A stretch of 64,000 nt of DNA, taken from positions 186,001-250,000 of the forward strand of contig CAVQIM010000001.1 in assembly GCA_963712595.1 (NCBI GenBank), given 5' to 3'. Source of the DNA: VRUE01 sp963712595. Lineage in GTDB: Bacteria > Actinomycetota > Thermoleophilia > Solirubrobacterales > 70-9. The notes below the pieces were generated by a model that was not told the origin of the DNA, did not search any database, and worked only from the letters and a program-made list of their open reading frames with translations. Both the position numbers and the translations under genes were made by a program. Each line of letters begins with the position of its first letter. Position 1 is the first letter of the stretch. This document shows positions 41,416-49,244 of the stretch, piece by piece.

Positions 41416-43197
41416 TTAGCCGCCGACGCGCTCGGTGTGGGCTATGCGTTCGACCAGGGCGGCGCGTTCGCGGCTGAGGGCTGCGCGGTGCTCGGGATTG
41501 CCTTCGCCGCCGGCTACGGCGATCTCCGCCTCGAGGCGGCGCTGCTCCAACAGGAGGTAGTTGAGCTCCATCGCCTCGCGGGAGGCGGGCTCGTCGTGGG
41601 CGAGGATGACCAGCTCGGCGATCAAGCCGGCCAGCTCAGAGTCGTCATGAGGGAGGTTGGAGGCCGGATCCTCGGGGTGCTCTCGAAGCCAGCCGAGAGC
41701 GCGGATGCCGCTGGACGAGAGGTGCTCGTCGGTGAGCCGCCCCAGGTACTCCTTGCCCTCCCCGGGCAAAGCGATGCACATCGCCAGCAGCGCCCGCTCG
41801 CGTCGCTCGCGGGAGGTCAGCTCCGCGGTGGTCCGGCGGGCAGAGGGCGCGTGCCCTGCGTCGGGCTTCTCCCCACCGCCGGGACCGCCGCTGAGCGGCT
41901 GCGCCGCCACGACCCTCCCCATCACCATCGCCGGCTCCAGGTCGAGCTGCTCGGCAACCTGGCGCACGAGGTCGTCGCGGCTGATGCTCTCCCCCAGCCC
42001 GGCGAGGATCGGCGCCACCTCGCCGAGAGCCCGATCGCGCTCCGCCGGCGAGGAGGTATCGGTTCGGGCGAGGACGAGCCCGACCTGGAACGCGGTCAGC
42101 TCAACCGCATCGTCGACCAGCGCGTGGAAGCGCTCGGCCCCATCGGCCCCAGCCAGCATCTCCGCCGGGTCCTCGCCCGCCGGCATCGCCGCCACTCGCA
42201 GGCGCATCTTGCGCCCGGCGGCTACGCGCTGTGCTCGCAGCATCGCCTCCTGCCCGGCGGCGTCAGCGTCGAGCGCCAGCACCACCTCGTCGACCATGCC
42301 GGAGAGCGACGCCACCTGCTCCTCGGTGATCGCCGTGCCCATCACCCCGACCGCCTCCTCGATTCCAGCCTGGTGCAGGGCGAGGACGTCGGTGTAGCCC
42401 TCGACCACCACGGCCCGCCCCGCCTTGGCGATCGCCGCCTTTGCCCGGTCGATGCCGTAGAGCATGTGGCTCTTGTGGAAGAAGTCGGTCTCGGCGGTAT
42501 TGACGTACTTGGCGCCCTGATCGGAGCGCATCGCCCGTCCGCCGAAGCCAAGGGTGCGGCCGCGGCGGTCGCGGATCGGGAACATGATCCGCGAGCGGAA
42601 GCGGTCGTACTCGCCGCCGCCCCGCCCCCGCTGGACCAGGCCGACGCCGCGCAGCTCCTCGACCTTGAAACCTGCCCGTTGCCCGCGCAGCAGCACCTTG
42701 TCCCAGGCGCTCGGTGCGTAGCCGACGTCGAAGGCGCGCAGGACCTCCTCGCCGAGCCCGCGCTGCCCCAGATACTCGCGCGCCTTCCTCGCCTCCTCGG
42801 AGTCCCAGAGATAGGTGGCGTAGAAGCCAGCGGTGCGGTCGAGCAGCTCGGCCAGCCGCCGGCGCTGCTGGCGCTTGGCCTCGGCGCGCGGATCCTCCCG
42901 CTCTCGCTCCAGCTCGACCCCGTAGCGATCGGCGAGCAGCTCGACCGCCTCGGCGAAGCCGAGCCCCTCCTTCTCCTCGATGAACTTGATCGTGTCGCCG
43001 CCCACCCCGCAGCCGAAGCAGTGGTAGAGCTTTTCCTGCGCGTCGACCGAGAAGGAGGGCGTGCGCTCCTCGTGGAAGGGACAGAGGCCGACCCAGCGGG
43101 TGCCCTGCCTGCGCAGGTCGGTGTGGGCCGAGATCACCTCGACGATGTCGACCGCCTGCTTGACCCGCTCCAGGCTCTCGGTCGAGATCAGCGCCAC
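41416..43197 (-). CDS. dnaG: DNA primase DnaG
   Basis: Primase makes RNA primers for replication. From GTG at 43197, preceded by GAGG and overlapping the end of dgt by 10 bases, the protein has 593 residues. It has the CHC2 zinc site (C39, H42, C60, C63: CPFH and CFGC), the RNA-polymerase domain with the toprim motifs VVVEGYTD (E266) and ALDADAAG (D310, D312), and a C-terminal helicase-binding domain rich in E and R. The longer open frame upstream is a shadow of dgt. Both active-site motifs are intact. Confidence 0.96.
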   Translation of the reverse strand: MALISTESLERVKQAVDIVEVISAHTDLRRQGTRWVGLCPFHEERTPSFSVDAQEKLYHCFGCGVGGDTIKFIEEKEGLGFAEAVELLADRYGVELEREREDPRAEAKRQQRRRLAELLDRTAGFYATYLWDSEEARKAREYLGQRGLGEEVLRAFDVGYAPSAWDKVLLRGQRAGFKVEELRGVGLVQRGRGGGEYDRFRSRIMFPIRDRRGRTLGFGGRAMRSDQGAKYVNTAETDFFHKSHMLYGIDRAKAAIAKAGRAVVVEGYTDVLALHQAGIEEAVGVMGTAITEEQVASLSGMVDEVVLALDADAAGQEAMLRAQRVAAGRKMRLRVAAMPAGEDPAEMLAGADGAERFHALVDDAVELTAFQVGLVLARTDTSSPAERDRALGEVAPILAGLGESISRDDLVRQVAEQLDLEPAMVMGRVVAAQPLSGGPGGGEKPDAGHAPSARRTTAELTSRERRERALLAMCIALPGEGKEYLGRLTDEHLSSSGIRALGWLREHPEDPASNLPHDDSELAGLIAELVILAHDEPASREAMELNYLLLEQRRLEAEIAVAGGEGNPEHRAALSRERAALVERIAHTERVGG

Positions 43198-44201
43198 AGG
43201 GCATCCTCGGGGATCGTCAGCTCGGCGAACTTGGCGATGCAGTAGCGGTCGGTCATCCCCGCCAGGTAATCGGCGATCCGCTGGCAATCGCTGGCGCCTG
43301 GCTCTAGCTCGGGCACCTCGTCCGGGTGCTCCATGTAGTGGTCGAAGAGCGCTCGCATCGCGCGGTGCACCCGCTCGTGCTCGCCGCGCGCCCGCGGGCC
43401 GAGGTAGACCCGATCGAACATGAACTTGCGCAGGCGCAGCATCGCGCCCCCGATCTCCTTGCTCTGCACTATGTCGCCGGCGTCGCGCGAACGCTCGACG
43501 ATGTCGCGCACCAGCGTGTCGATCCGCGCCGAGCCGGTCTCGCCGAGCAACTCGATCTCGTCCGCCGGCAGGTCGTCCGGCCGAAGGACCCCGGCGCGCA
43601 GGGCATCGTCGATGTCGTGGTTGATGTAGGCGACGCGATCGACCAGCTTGACGATCCGCCCCTCGAGGGTCGCCGGCTTGCTGGAGCCGGTGTGGTTGAG
43701 GATGCCGTCGCGAACCGGCTCGGTCAGGTTGAGGCCATGACCGTCGCGCTCCAGCACCTCGACCACTCTCAGCGAGTGCGCGTTGTGCTTGAAGCCAGCG
43801 TCGCAGCGCTCGCGCAGGGCCGCGTCCAGCGCCTCCTCGCCCGCGTGCCCGAAGGGCGGGTGGCCGAGGTCGTGGCCGAGCCCGATCGCCTCGGTCAGAT
43901 CCTCGTTGAGGGCGAGGGCGCGGGCGACGGTGCGGGCGATCCCACACGCCTCCAGGGTGTGGGTGAGGCGGGTGCGGTAGTGGTCGCCCTCGGGGGCGAC
44001 GAAGACCTGGGTCTTGTGCTTGAGCCGCCGGAAGGCCTTGCAGTGGACGATTCGGTCGCGGTCGCGCTGGAAAGGAGTACGCAGAGGGCTGTCGGCCTCC
44101 TCGACCCGCCTCCGCGCCGGATAGGACCGCGTCGCGCCACCAGAGAGAAACTCCTCCTCCCAAGCAGAGACCCGGTCCTCAAACGTCGCCGTTGCGTCCA
44201 T
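43188..44201 (-). CDS. dgt: Deoxyguanosine-triphosphate triphosphohydrolase-like HD protein
   Basis: HD-domain dNTP triphosphohydrolases adjust deoxynucleotide pools. The 337-residue protein has KAFRRLKHKTQVF, RTRLTHTLE with the first metal His, GLGHDLGHPPFGHAGE with the HD pair, and LVDRVAYINHDIDDA with the last Asp. ATG at 44201. It overlaps dnaG, a pairing seen across actinobacteria. Substrate preference among dNTPs cannot be read from sequence. Confidence 0.93.
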   Translation of the reverse strand: MDATATFEDRVSAWEEEFLSGGATRSYPARRRVEEADSPLRTPFQRDRDRIVHCKAFRRLKHKTQVFVAPEGDHYRTRLTHTLEACGIARTVARALALNEDLTEAIGLGHDLGHPPFGHAGEEALDAALRERCDAGFKHNAHSLRVVEVLERDGHGLNLTEPVRDGILNHTGSSKPATLEGRIVKLVDRVAYINHDIDDALRAGVLRPDDLPADEIELLGETGSARIDTLVRDIVERSRDAGDIVQSKEIGGAMLRLRKFMFDRVYLGPRARGEHERVHRAMRALFDHYMEHPDEVPELEPGASDCQRIADYLAGMTDRYCIAKFAELTIPEDALWR

Positions 44202-44214
44202 CCATCGATCCTAC

Positions 44215-44330
44215 GGGTCGGTCCTGGCAGGGGTGGAGCGTCTTGTACTTTTTGCGCGCCCCGCACCGGGCGCCAGCGGCTCCACTCCCATTCGCAAAAA
44301 GTTAAGCGGAACCCCTGCCAGGATCGACCC
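44215..44330. repeat. REPIN-like palindrome, copy 1
   Basis: The outer arms GGGTCGGTCCTGGCAGGGGT (44215-44234) and 44311-44330 pair at 19 of 20 positions. The inner arms CTTTTTGCG (44248-44256) and CGCAAAAAG (44293-44301) pair perfectly. Between outer and inner arms are unequal boxes, GGAGCGTCTTGTA on one side and TTAAGCGGA on the other. A second copy with the same boxes lies at 55701-55810. It fills the whole gap between recO and dgt. Confidence 0.8.
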
Positions 44331-45056
44331 TCACGCCGCCGACCGAAGCTGCACATGGGCATGATGCTCCAGGGTCTCGCCCACCGCCCGCTCGGCCTGG
44401 CGCAGCGCCAGCTCCTCGGCTTCAGGGGCCTCGGCCAAGGGACTTCCGATCGCGCCGACCATGAAGCGGTGTGCCTCCTCGGAGAGCGGAAAGGCACTCC
44501 CTTCGCAGCTCGCGCAGACGACGCCGCCCGCCGCGCCGGAGAAGGCACGCAGGTGCTCGGCCCCGCCGCAGTGTGCGCAGGACGCCAGCTCGGGGGCAAA
44601 GCCTGCCACGAGCGCCAGCTTGAGGCGGAACGAGAGGGCGGTTTCGAGGCTCGCCGCCCGCTCGACCGCGGGATCGTCGAGCATCCCCAAGTAGCGGCAG
44701 AGCAGGTTGTACGCGGGCAGATTGGGCTCGGTCGAGTCGAGCAAGCGCAGGATCGCGTCGCAGGCCCGCGCACCCGCGTTCAGAGCCGGGCCAGAGGCGC
44801 GCAGGCGGGGGTAGCCGTCGAGGGTGGCGACGTTGGTCACCGTGAACAGCTCGCCGCGCCCTTCGTGCAGTACCAAGTCGAGGCGAAAGAAGGGCTCCAG
44901 CCGACCGCCGAAGCGCGACTTCGGGCGGCGCACCCCCTTCGCGATCGCCCCGATCCGGCCCTTCGTCTTCGAGTAGAGGTGGAGGATGCGGTCGGCCTCG
45001 CCGTAGCGGATGCTGCGCAGCACCACCGCCTCGGTCTTCAGCGTCTTTCCGGGCAC
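44331..45056 (-). CDS. recO: DNA repair protein RecO
   Basis: RecO loads RecA onto gaps with RecF and RecR. The 241-residue protein has an N-terminal OB fold (KTEAVVLRSIRYGEADRILHLYSKTKGRIGAIAKGVRR), a helical domain and a zinc site of four cysteines (CAHC and CASC), as in zinc-containing RecO proteins. GTG at 45056. It follows mutM by 4 bases, so both repair genes form one unit. Confidence 0.93.
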   Translation of the reverse strand: MPGKTLKTEAVVLRSIRYGEADRILHLYSKTKGRIGAIAKGVRRPKSRFGGRLEPFFRLDLVLHEGRGELFTVTNVATLDGYPRLRASGPALNAGARACDAILRLLDSTEPNLPAYNLLCRYLGMLDDPAVERAASLETALSFRLKLALVAGFAPELASCAHCGGAEHLRAFSGAAGGVVCASCEGSAFPLSEEAHRFMVGAIGSPLAEAPEAEELALRQAERAVGETLEHHAHVQLRSAA

Positions 45057-45060
45057 CCAC

Positions 45061-45975
45061 CTACGTTGCCGGACGAGCCGGACGGCGCCGGCGCGCTCGC
45101 CGCCGCAGCCGCACCTGACAATCCGGGCAGTAGTAGGTGGAGCGGCCGGAGACGACGATGCGGACGATCGTGCCGCCGCAGCGCGGGCACGGCTCCCCCT
45201 CGCGCGTGTGGACCAGGAACTCGTCCTGCATCGTGCCCTTCTCGCCGCGACCGTCGCGGTAGTCGTCGATCGAAGCGCCGCCCCCGTCGATCCCCGCTTC
45301 GAGCGCGGCGACGACTCCCGCGTGCAGCGCCTCCCGGTGCTCGGGCTTCATCGAGCCGGCCGGCGAGAGCGGGTGCAAGCGCGCCCTGAAGAGGGCCTCG
45401 TCGGCGTAGATGTTGCCGACCCCGGCGACGCCGGACTGATCCAGCAGGAAGGACTTGAGCGGCGCCGTGCGGCCGGCGGCCATCTCCCCCAGCGCCCCGG
45501 GGGTGAACTCGTCGGAGAGCGGCTCGACCCCGAGCCGGGCAAAGCGCTCAGCGAGATCCGAGTCGGCGATCAAGAACGCCTCGCCGAAGCGACGCGGATC
45601 GGTGAACCAGAGCTGGCGCCCGTCGTCGAGGAGGAAGCGAGCGCGCAGGTGCCTCTCGGAAACCGATCGCTCCCCCTCGTACAACCGCCTCCCCTCGGAG
45701 GGATCGAGCTTGCTCTCCCCCTCGACCAGGACCAGGTTGCCGGTCATCCGCAAGTGCATGACCAGCGTCCGCGCGCCATCGAGCCCCAGCAACAGGTACT
45801 TGCCCCGCCGCCCAAGACCCTCGATCGTCGCCCCCTTCACCTTTCGCTGCAGCGTGGCGGGCGGCGTCGGTCGACACCAGCGCGCATCGAGAATCTCCAG
45901 GCGAGCGATGCCATGCCCCCGCAGCTCGGGATCAAGCTGCCGACAAACGGTCTCCACCTCGGGCAGCTCCGGCAT
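45061..45975 (-). CDS. mutM: Formamidopyrimidine-DNA glycosylase (Fpg/MutM)
   Basis: MutM removes oxidised purines such as 8-oxoguanine and cuts the abasic site. The 304-residue protein begins MPELPEVE, with the catalytic P2-E3. It has K in GRRGKYLL, the helix-two-turn-helix QSGVAGVGNIYADEALF and a C-terminal zinc finger CPRC ... CPDC, followed by an Arg-rich tail of about 15 residues. Active-site residues are intact. A strong hairpin (45994-46040) lies just upstream of the ATG. Confidence 0.96.
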   Translation of the reverse strand: MPELPEVETVCRQLDPELRGHGIARLEILDARWCRPTPPATLQRKVKGATIEGLGRRGKYLLLGLDGARTLVMHLRMTGNLVLVEGESKLDPSEGRRLYEGERSVSERHLRARFLLDDGRQLWFTDPRRFGEAFLIADSDLAERFARLGVEPLSDEFTPGALGEMAAGRTAPLKSFLLDQSGVAGVGNIYADEALFRARLHPLSPAGSMKPEHREALHAGVVAALEAGIDGGGASIDDYRDGRGEKGTMQDEFLVHTREGEPCPRCGGTIVRIVVSGRSTYYCPDCQVRLRRRARRRRPARPAT

Positions 45976-45993
45976 CCCCCAGTTCTACACAAG

Positions 45994-46040
45994 CCGAGTT
46001 CGTGTTTCTTCTCGCATAGCGAGACAAAACACGAACTCGG
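45994..46040 (-). terminator. Large hairpin after xerD
   Basis: CCGAGTTCGTGTTT (45994-46007) pairs perfectly over 14 bases with 46027-46040. Inside, CTCGC and GCGAG pair around a 3-base loop. It follows the xerD stop by 3 bases and precedes mutM, so it should separate the two transcripts. The arms are AT-richer than the surroundings. Confidence 0.7.
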
Positions 46041-46043
46041 TGG

Positions 46044-46991
46044 CTATTGGGTGGTGGCTCGGGGGTGGGACTCGAAATAGACCTGCTTGAGGCGCTCGCC
46101 CGAGAGGTGGGTGTACATCTGGGTGGTCGAGACATCTGCGTGGCCGAGCATCTCCTGCACCGCGCGCAGATCGCAGCCGCCGGCAAGCAGATGAGTGGCA
46201 AAGCTGTGGCGAAGCGTGTGCGGGCTGAGCTGGCCGGCGAGGCCGGCTGTGCGGGCATTGCGCTGGACGATCTTGTAGAGGCCCTGGCGGCTGAGCGGCC
46301 CGCCGCGGAAGTTGACGAAGAGCCTCGCCTCGTGACGCTCGCCGACCAGCTTCGCTCGGCCGCCGCGCAGGTAGGCAGAGATCGCCGCGATCGCCTTGCG
46401 GCCGAGCGGCACCAACCGTTCCTTGCTGCCCTTGCCGCGGGCGCGGAGGAAGCCCTCGTGCAGGTCGACGTCGACGACGTCGAGGCCGATCGTCTCCGAG
46501 GCGCGCAGCCCGCACGCGTACATCACCTCGAGCAGGGCCCGGTCGCGCAAAGCCGTCGGCTCGCCCCCCTGCGGGGCGGCGAGCAGCTTCTGCACCTCGG
46601 CGTAGTTGAGGACCTGGGGCAGCTTCTTGGCCCGGCGCGGGGCGCTCAGCGCCGCCGTCGGATCGTCGCCGATCAGCTCGTCGCGGCGCAGCTGCTTGTA
46701 GAAGGAGCGCAGGCAGGCAGCCTTGCGATGCACCGTTGCCGAAGAGCAGGCGGGGCGTCCCTCCCCCGTCGCCAGCTCGGCGAGGAACTCGCTGACGTCG
46801 CCGGGCCTCGCCTGCAGCGCGTCGATCTCATGCGCGGCCAGGTATTCGCCGTACTGGAGCAAGTCGGTGCGGTAGGCATCGAGGGTGTTGCGGGAGAGGC
46901 CTCGCTCGAGCTCCAGGTAGGAGAGGAAGTCGAGGACGAGGCTCTCGAAGCGCGACTGAGCGGGGGACGACGGCTGGACGGCGACTGCCAT
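46044..46991 (-). CDS. xerD: Tyrosine recombinase XerD
   Basis: XerD acts with XerC at dif to resolve chromosome dimers. From ATG at 46991 the protein has 315 residues. The core-binding domain is at 13-110 (LDFLSYLELERGLSRNTLDAYRTDL) and the catalytic domain carries R163 in CGLRASE, K187, H258 and R261 in HTLRHSFATHLL, H284 in MLGHADVSTTQ and the nucleophile Y293. All six catalytic residues are present. The genomic setting (next to pyrG, steA, recN) is that of the housekeeping xerD, not a phage integrase. Confidence 0.95.
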   Translation of the reverse strand: MAVAVQPSSPAQSRFESLVLDFLSYLELERGLSRNTLDAYRTDLLQYGEYLAAHEIDALQARPGDVSEFLAELATGEGRPACSSATVHRKAACLRSFYKQLRRDELIGDDPTAALSAPRRAKKLPQVLNYAEVQKLLAAPQGGEPTALRDRALLEVMYACGLRASETIGLDVVDVDLHEGFLRARGKGSKERLVPLGRKAIAAISAYLRGGRAKLVGERHEARLFVNFRGGPLSRQGLYKIVQRNARTAGLAGQLSPHTLRHSFATHLLAGGCDLRAVQEMLGHADVSTTQMYTHLSGERLKQVYFESHPRATTQ

Positions 46992-47016
46992 GGCGGCTGG
47001 TTCTCGCCGCGGCGCC

Positions 47017-48033
47017 TCAACCCTTGCCGCGCAAGGCACCACCCGCCGCCAGGGCAGCGGCAAAGAAGAGCGGGTCCTCCTCGATCGTGCGGCCCATCGT
47101 CTTGGCCGGGAGACCCGAGGCCGCATAGCCCGCGGTGTTCGCCGGGGCTTCGTGCAGGCGGTGGCGCCAGCCAGCCGCCTGGGCCAGGATCGCGATGGGG
47201 ACGGGATCCCCCGCCGGGACCACGATCTCGACCGGGCCGAGCAGCATCTTGATCACGGTGAGGGTGTGGTGGCTGACGGGGCGATGGCGCTCGCGGGGGT
47301 CGGCGCTCGAGAGACGAGGCGAGAGCAGGGTCGGCAGGCCGAGGGCAAGCGCGGCGTGGGCGGAGTCGAGGGCGGCGATGCCGCCGTGGCCGAGACGGGT
47401 GTCCGACCCGATGATGCCCGGACCCGGCCCCACTATCGCCGCGTCCCAGCCGAGCTCCCCTGCCGCCGCATCGAGGGCGCCGGCGACCGAGATCGCCTCG
47501 TGATCGCCGCCGTAGGCGGGTGCGGCGGTGACGTGGTCGCAGAGCAGACCGCGCTCACGCAGCTCGGCGACGTCGCGTGAGAGCGCGCCCGGCAGGGCGC
47601 CGCCGGCCGTCTGCACGTAGCCGATCCTCGACCCGGGCGCCGCCTGCGCCGCGGCCCACGCCGCCGGCGCCAGATGACCGTGGAGAGGGAGGACGAGAAC
47701 CGAGGTGGTGGCCGTGCCTCGGGCCTCTGCCAGCGCCCGCTCGACCGGCTCGACCGCGTGCTGGAGCGAGCTGTAATTGAGCTTGATCACGTGCTCGCCC
47801 CCGCCGCCGCCCCCTTCGAGACCACGAGTGAGGTTGACGTGGACGACGTCGAAGCCGCCCGAGCCGAGGCCGAGATCGAGCGCCTCGACGTTGACGACGA
47901 CCTCGTCGCCCTCGCGCATCTCGCCGAGCAGGAGCTCGTCGGCCCAGGCGGGCCGCCGCTCGCCCGCGACCTCCACCGTCAGCGGCTCCTCGCTGACGAC
48001 GACGCCGCGTCGGAGCTTCAGCCGGCCGCTCAC
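47017..48033 (-). CDS. DUF3866 family protein
   Basis: The 338-residue protein matches my recollection of the DUF3866 family, found near xerD and an M20 peptidase in many actinobacteria. Visible parts are an N-terminal beta barrel (LTVEVAGERRPAWADE), HVIKLNYSSLQHAVEPVE, VLPLHGHLAPAAWAA and a Rossmann-like WDAAIVGPGPGIIGSDTRLGHGG. The function is unknown. GTG at 48033 overlaps the peptidase stop by 4 bases; xerD follows 25 bases later. Confidence 0.85.
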   Translation of the reverse strand: MSGRLKLRRGVVVSEEPLTVEVAGERRPAWADELLLGEMREGDEVVVNVEALDLGLGSGGFDVVHVNLTRGLEGGGGGGEHVIKLNYSSLQHAVEPVERALAEARGTATTSVLVLPLHGHLAPAAWAAAQAAPGSRIGYVQTAGGALPGALSRDVAELRERGLLCDHVTAAPAYGGDHEAISVAGALDAAAGELGWDAAIVGPGPGIIGSDTRLGHGGIAALDSAHAALALGLPTLLSPRLSSADPRERHRPVSHHTLTVIKMLLGPVEIVVPAGDPVPIAILAQAAGWRHRLHEAPANTAGYAASGLPAKTMGRTIEEDPLFFAAALAAGGALRGKG

Positions 48034-49136
48034 CCGCCCGCGGCGGCCTCGGCGACGATGCCCTCGCAGACCTCGAGCATGGCATCGAGGCTGCGCGAGC
48101 TCACCGACTCGTCAGGCGTGTGGTTCGCCTCGGTGCCATTGGCCAGGAGGACGCAGTCGAAGCCGGCGAGGATCAAGGCATTGGCGTCGCTGCCGCCGCC
48201 GGTCGCGGTGCGCTGCGGCTCGAACCCCGCTCGCCGCAACCCCGCCTCAGCCAGCGCCAGTGCCCGCGATGACGAATCGAGCTCGTAACCCCGGAAGAGC
48301 TCTTCGATCCGCACGTCGGCGTCGCAGCCGTGCTCGCTGGCGCCCCAAGCGCAGGCGTCGCTCAGCGCCCCCGCAACCTCGGCCGCCCGACCGGCGTCGA
48401 GGCTGCGCGCCTCGGCGACGATGTCGCAGTGACCGGGCACGACGTTGCCCGAGGTCCCGCCGGAGATCACGCCGACGTTCGCCGTCGTCTGCTCGTCGAG
48501 GCGCCCCAGCTCCATCCGGGAGATCGCCGCTGCCGCGGCGGCGATTGCGCTGCTGCCGTCCTCGGGCCGGATGCCGGCGTGTGCCTCCACCCCGGCGAAG
48601 TCGGCCAGCACCCGCTGCTGCGTGGGCGAGGTGACTATCACCTCTCCGATCGCGCTGGCGTGGTCGAGGACGAAGCCACAGCCCGAGCGCAGGGTCGAGA
48701 CGTCGAAGGCCTTGGCGCCGCGCAGCCCCTGCTCCTCGGCGACGGTCAGCAGCAGCTCGATCCCGACCGGCGGCGGCGACGAGGCGTGGCGCGCAATCAG
48801 CTCCATGAAGACCGCGACCGCGGCCTTGTTGTCGGCACCGAGGATCGTCTCTCCGGCGCTACGGAAGACGCCGTCGGATTCGACCACCTCGATCTGCCCC
48901 GCATGGGGGACGGTGTCGATGTGGGCGCAGAACATCACCCACTCGTCGGAGCGGCCCGGTAGCCGGGCCAGGATGTTCCCCGCGCCCGCTTCGGCCGGCC
49001 CGGCGGCGTCGTCCTCGCTCACCTCGAGCCCGAGCGCCCGCAATTCGGCCGCGATCGTGTCCGCGACCTCGCGCTCCTCCCCCGTCGGGCTGCGGATCTC
49101 ACAGAGCCGGACGAACGTCTCCTGCAAACGTTTCAT
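48030..49136 (-). CDS. M20 family metallopeptidase (PepT-like)
   Basis: The 368-residue protein is a two-zinc exopeptidase. FCAHIDTVPHAG gives the first His and Asp, LGADNKAAVAV the bridging Asp, and VAEEQGLRGAK the catalytic Glu and next ligand; a lid domain lies at about 180-285. It resembles tripeptide aminopeptidase PepT and related zinc dipeptidases. ATG at 49136. Cytoplasmic; the exact peptide preference is unknown. Confidence 0.9.
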   Translation of the reverse strand: MKRLQETFVRLCEIRSPTGEEREVADTIAAELRALGLEVSEDDAAGPAEAGAGNILARLPGRSDEWVMFCAHIDTVPHAGQIEVVESDGVFRSAGETILGADNKAAVAVFMELIARHASSPPPVGIELLLTVAEEQGLRGAKAFDVSTLRSGCGFVLDHASAIGEVIVTSPTQQRVLADFAGVEAHAGIRPEDGSSAIAAAAAAISRMELGRLDEQTTANVGVISGGTSGNVVPGHCDIVAEARSLDAGRAAEVAGALSDACAWGASEHGCDADVRIEELFRGYELDSSSRALALAEAGLRRAGFEPQRTATGGGSDANALILAGFDCVLLANGTEANHTPDESVSSRSLDAMLEVCEGIVAEAAAGG

Positions 49137-49159
49137 GGCGAAAGCCTAAGCGTGACGGC

Positions 49160-49244
49160 CCCAGGCGCCGCTATGCGGCGTCCTCGGTCGCCCAAATAGC
49201 GCTGCTATTCGGGCTTCCTGCGTCCTTGCCTAGCGACGCCTGGG
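49160..49244 (-). terminator. Nested hairpin over the pyrG stop, with 27-bp repeat copy B
   Basis: CCCAGGCG (49160-49167) pairs with CGCCTGGG (49237-49244), GGCGTC (49177-49182) can pair with GACGCC (49235-49240), and AATAGC with GCTATT form a small hairpin around 49195-49209. The 27-bp repeat 49204-49230 (26 of 27 identical to 26157-26183) lies inside. The outer arm overlaps the last codons of pyrG, so this is probably its terminator region. Confidence 0.5.

Noticed and set aside
44215..44330. Integron attC site (AAAGTTAAGC resembles the GTTRRRY core box; 55701-55810 has GTTGAGC)
   Set aside because: The box is internal to a longer outer stem, the left partner does not match RYYYAAC, and no integron integrase or cassette array is present.
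46044..46991. xerD as a phage or island integrase
   Set aside because: It sits in the conserved pyrG-xerD chromosomal block with all housekeeping neighbours and no att-like repeats beside it.
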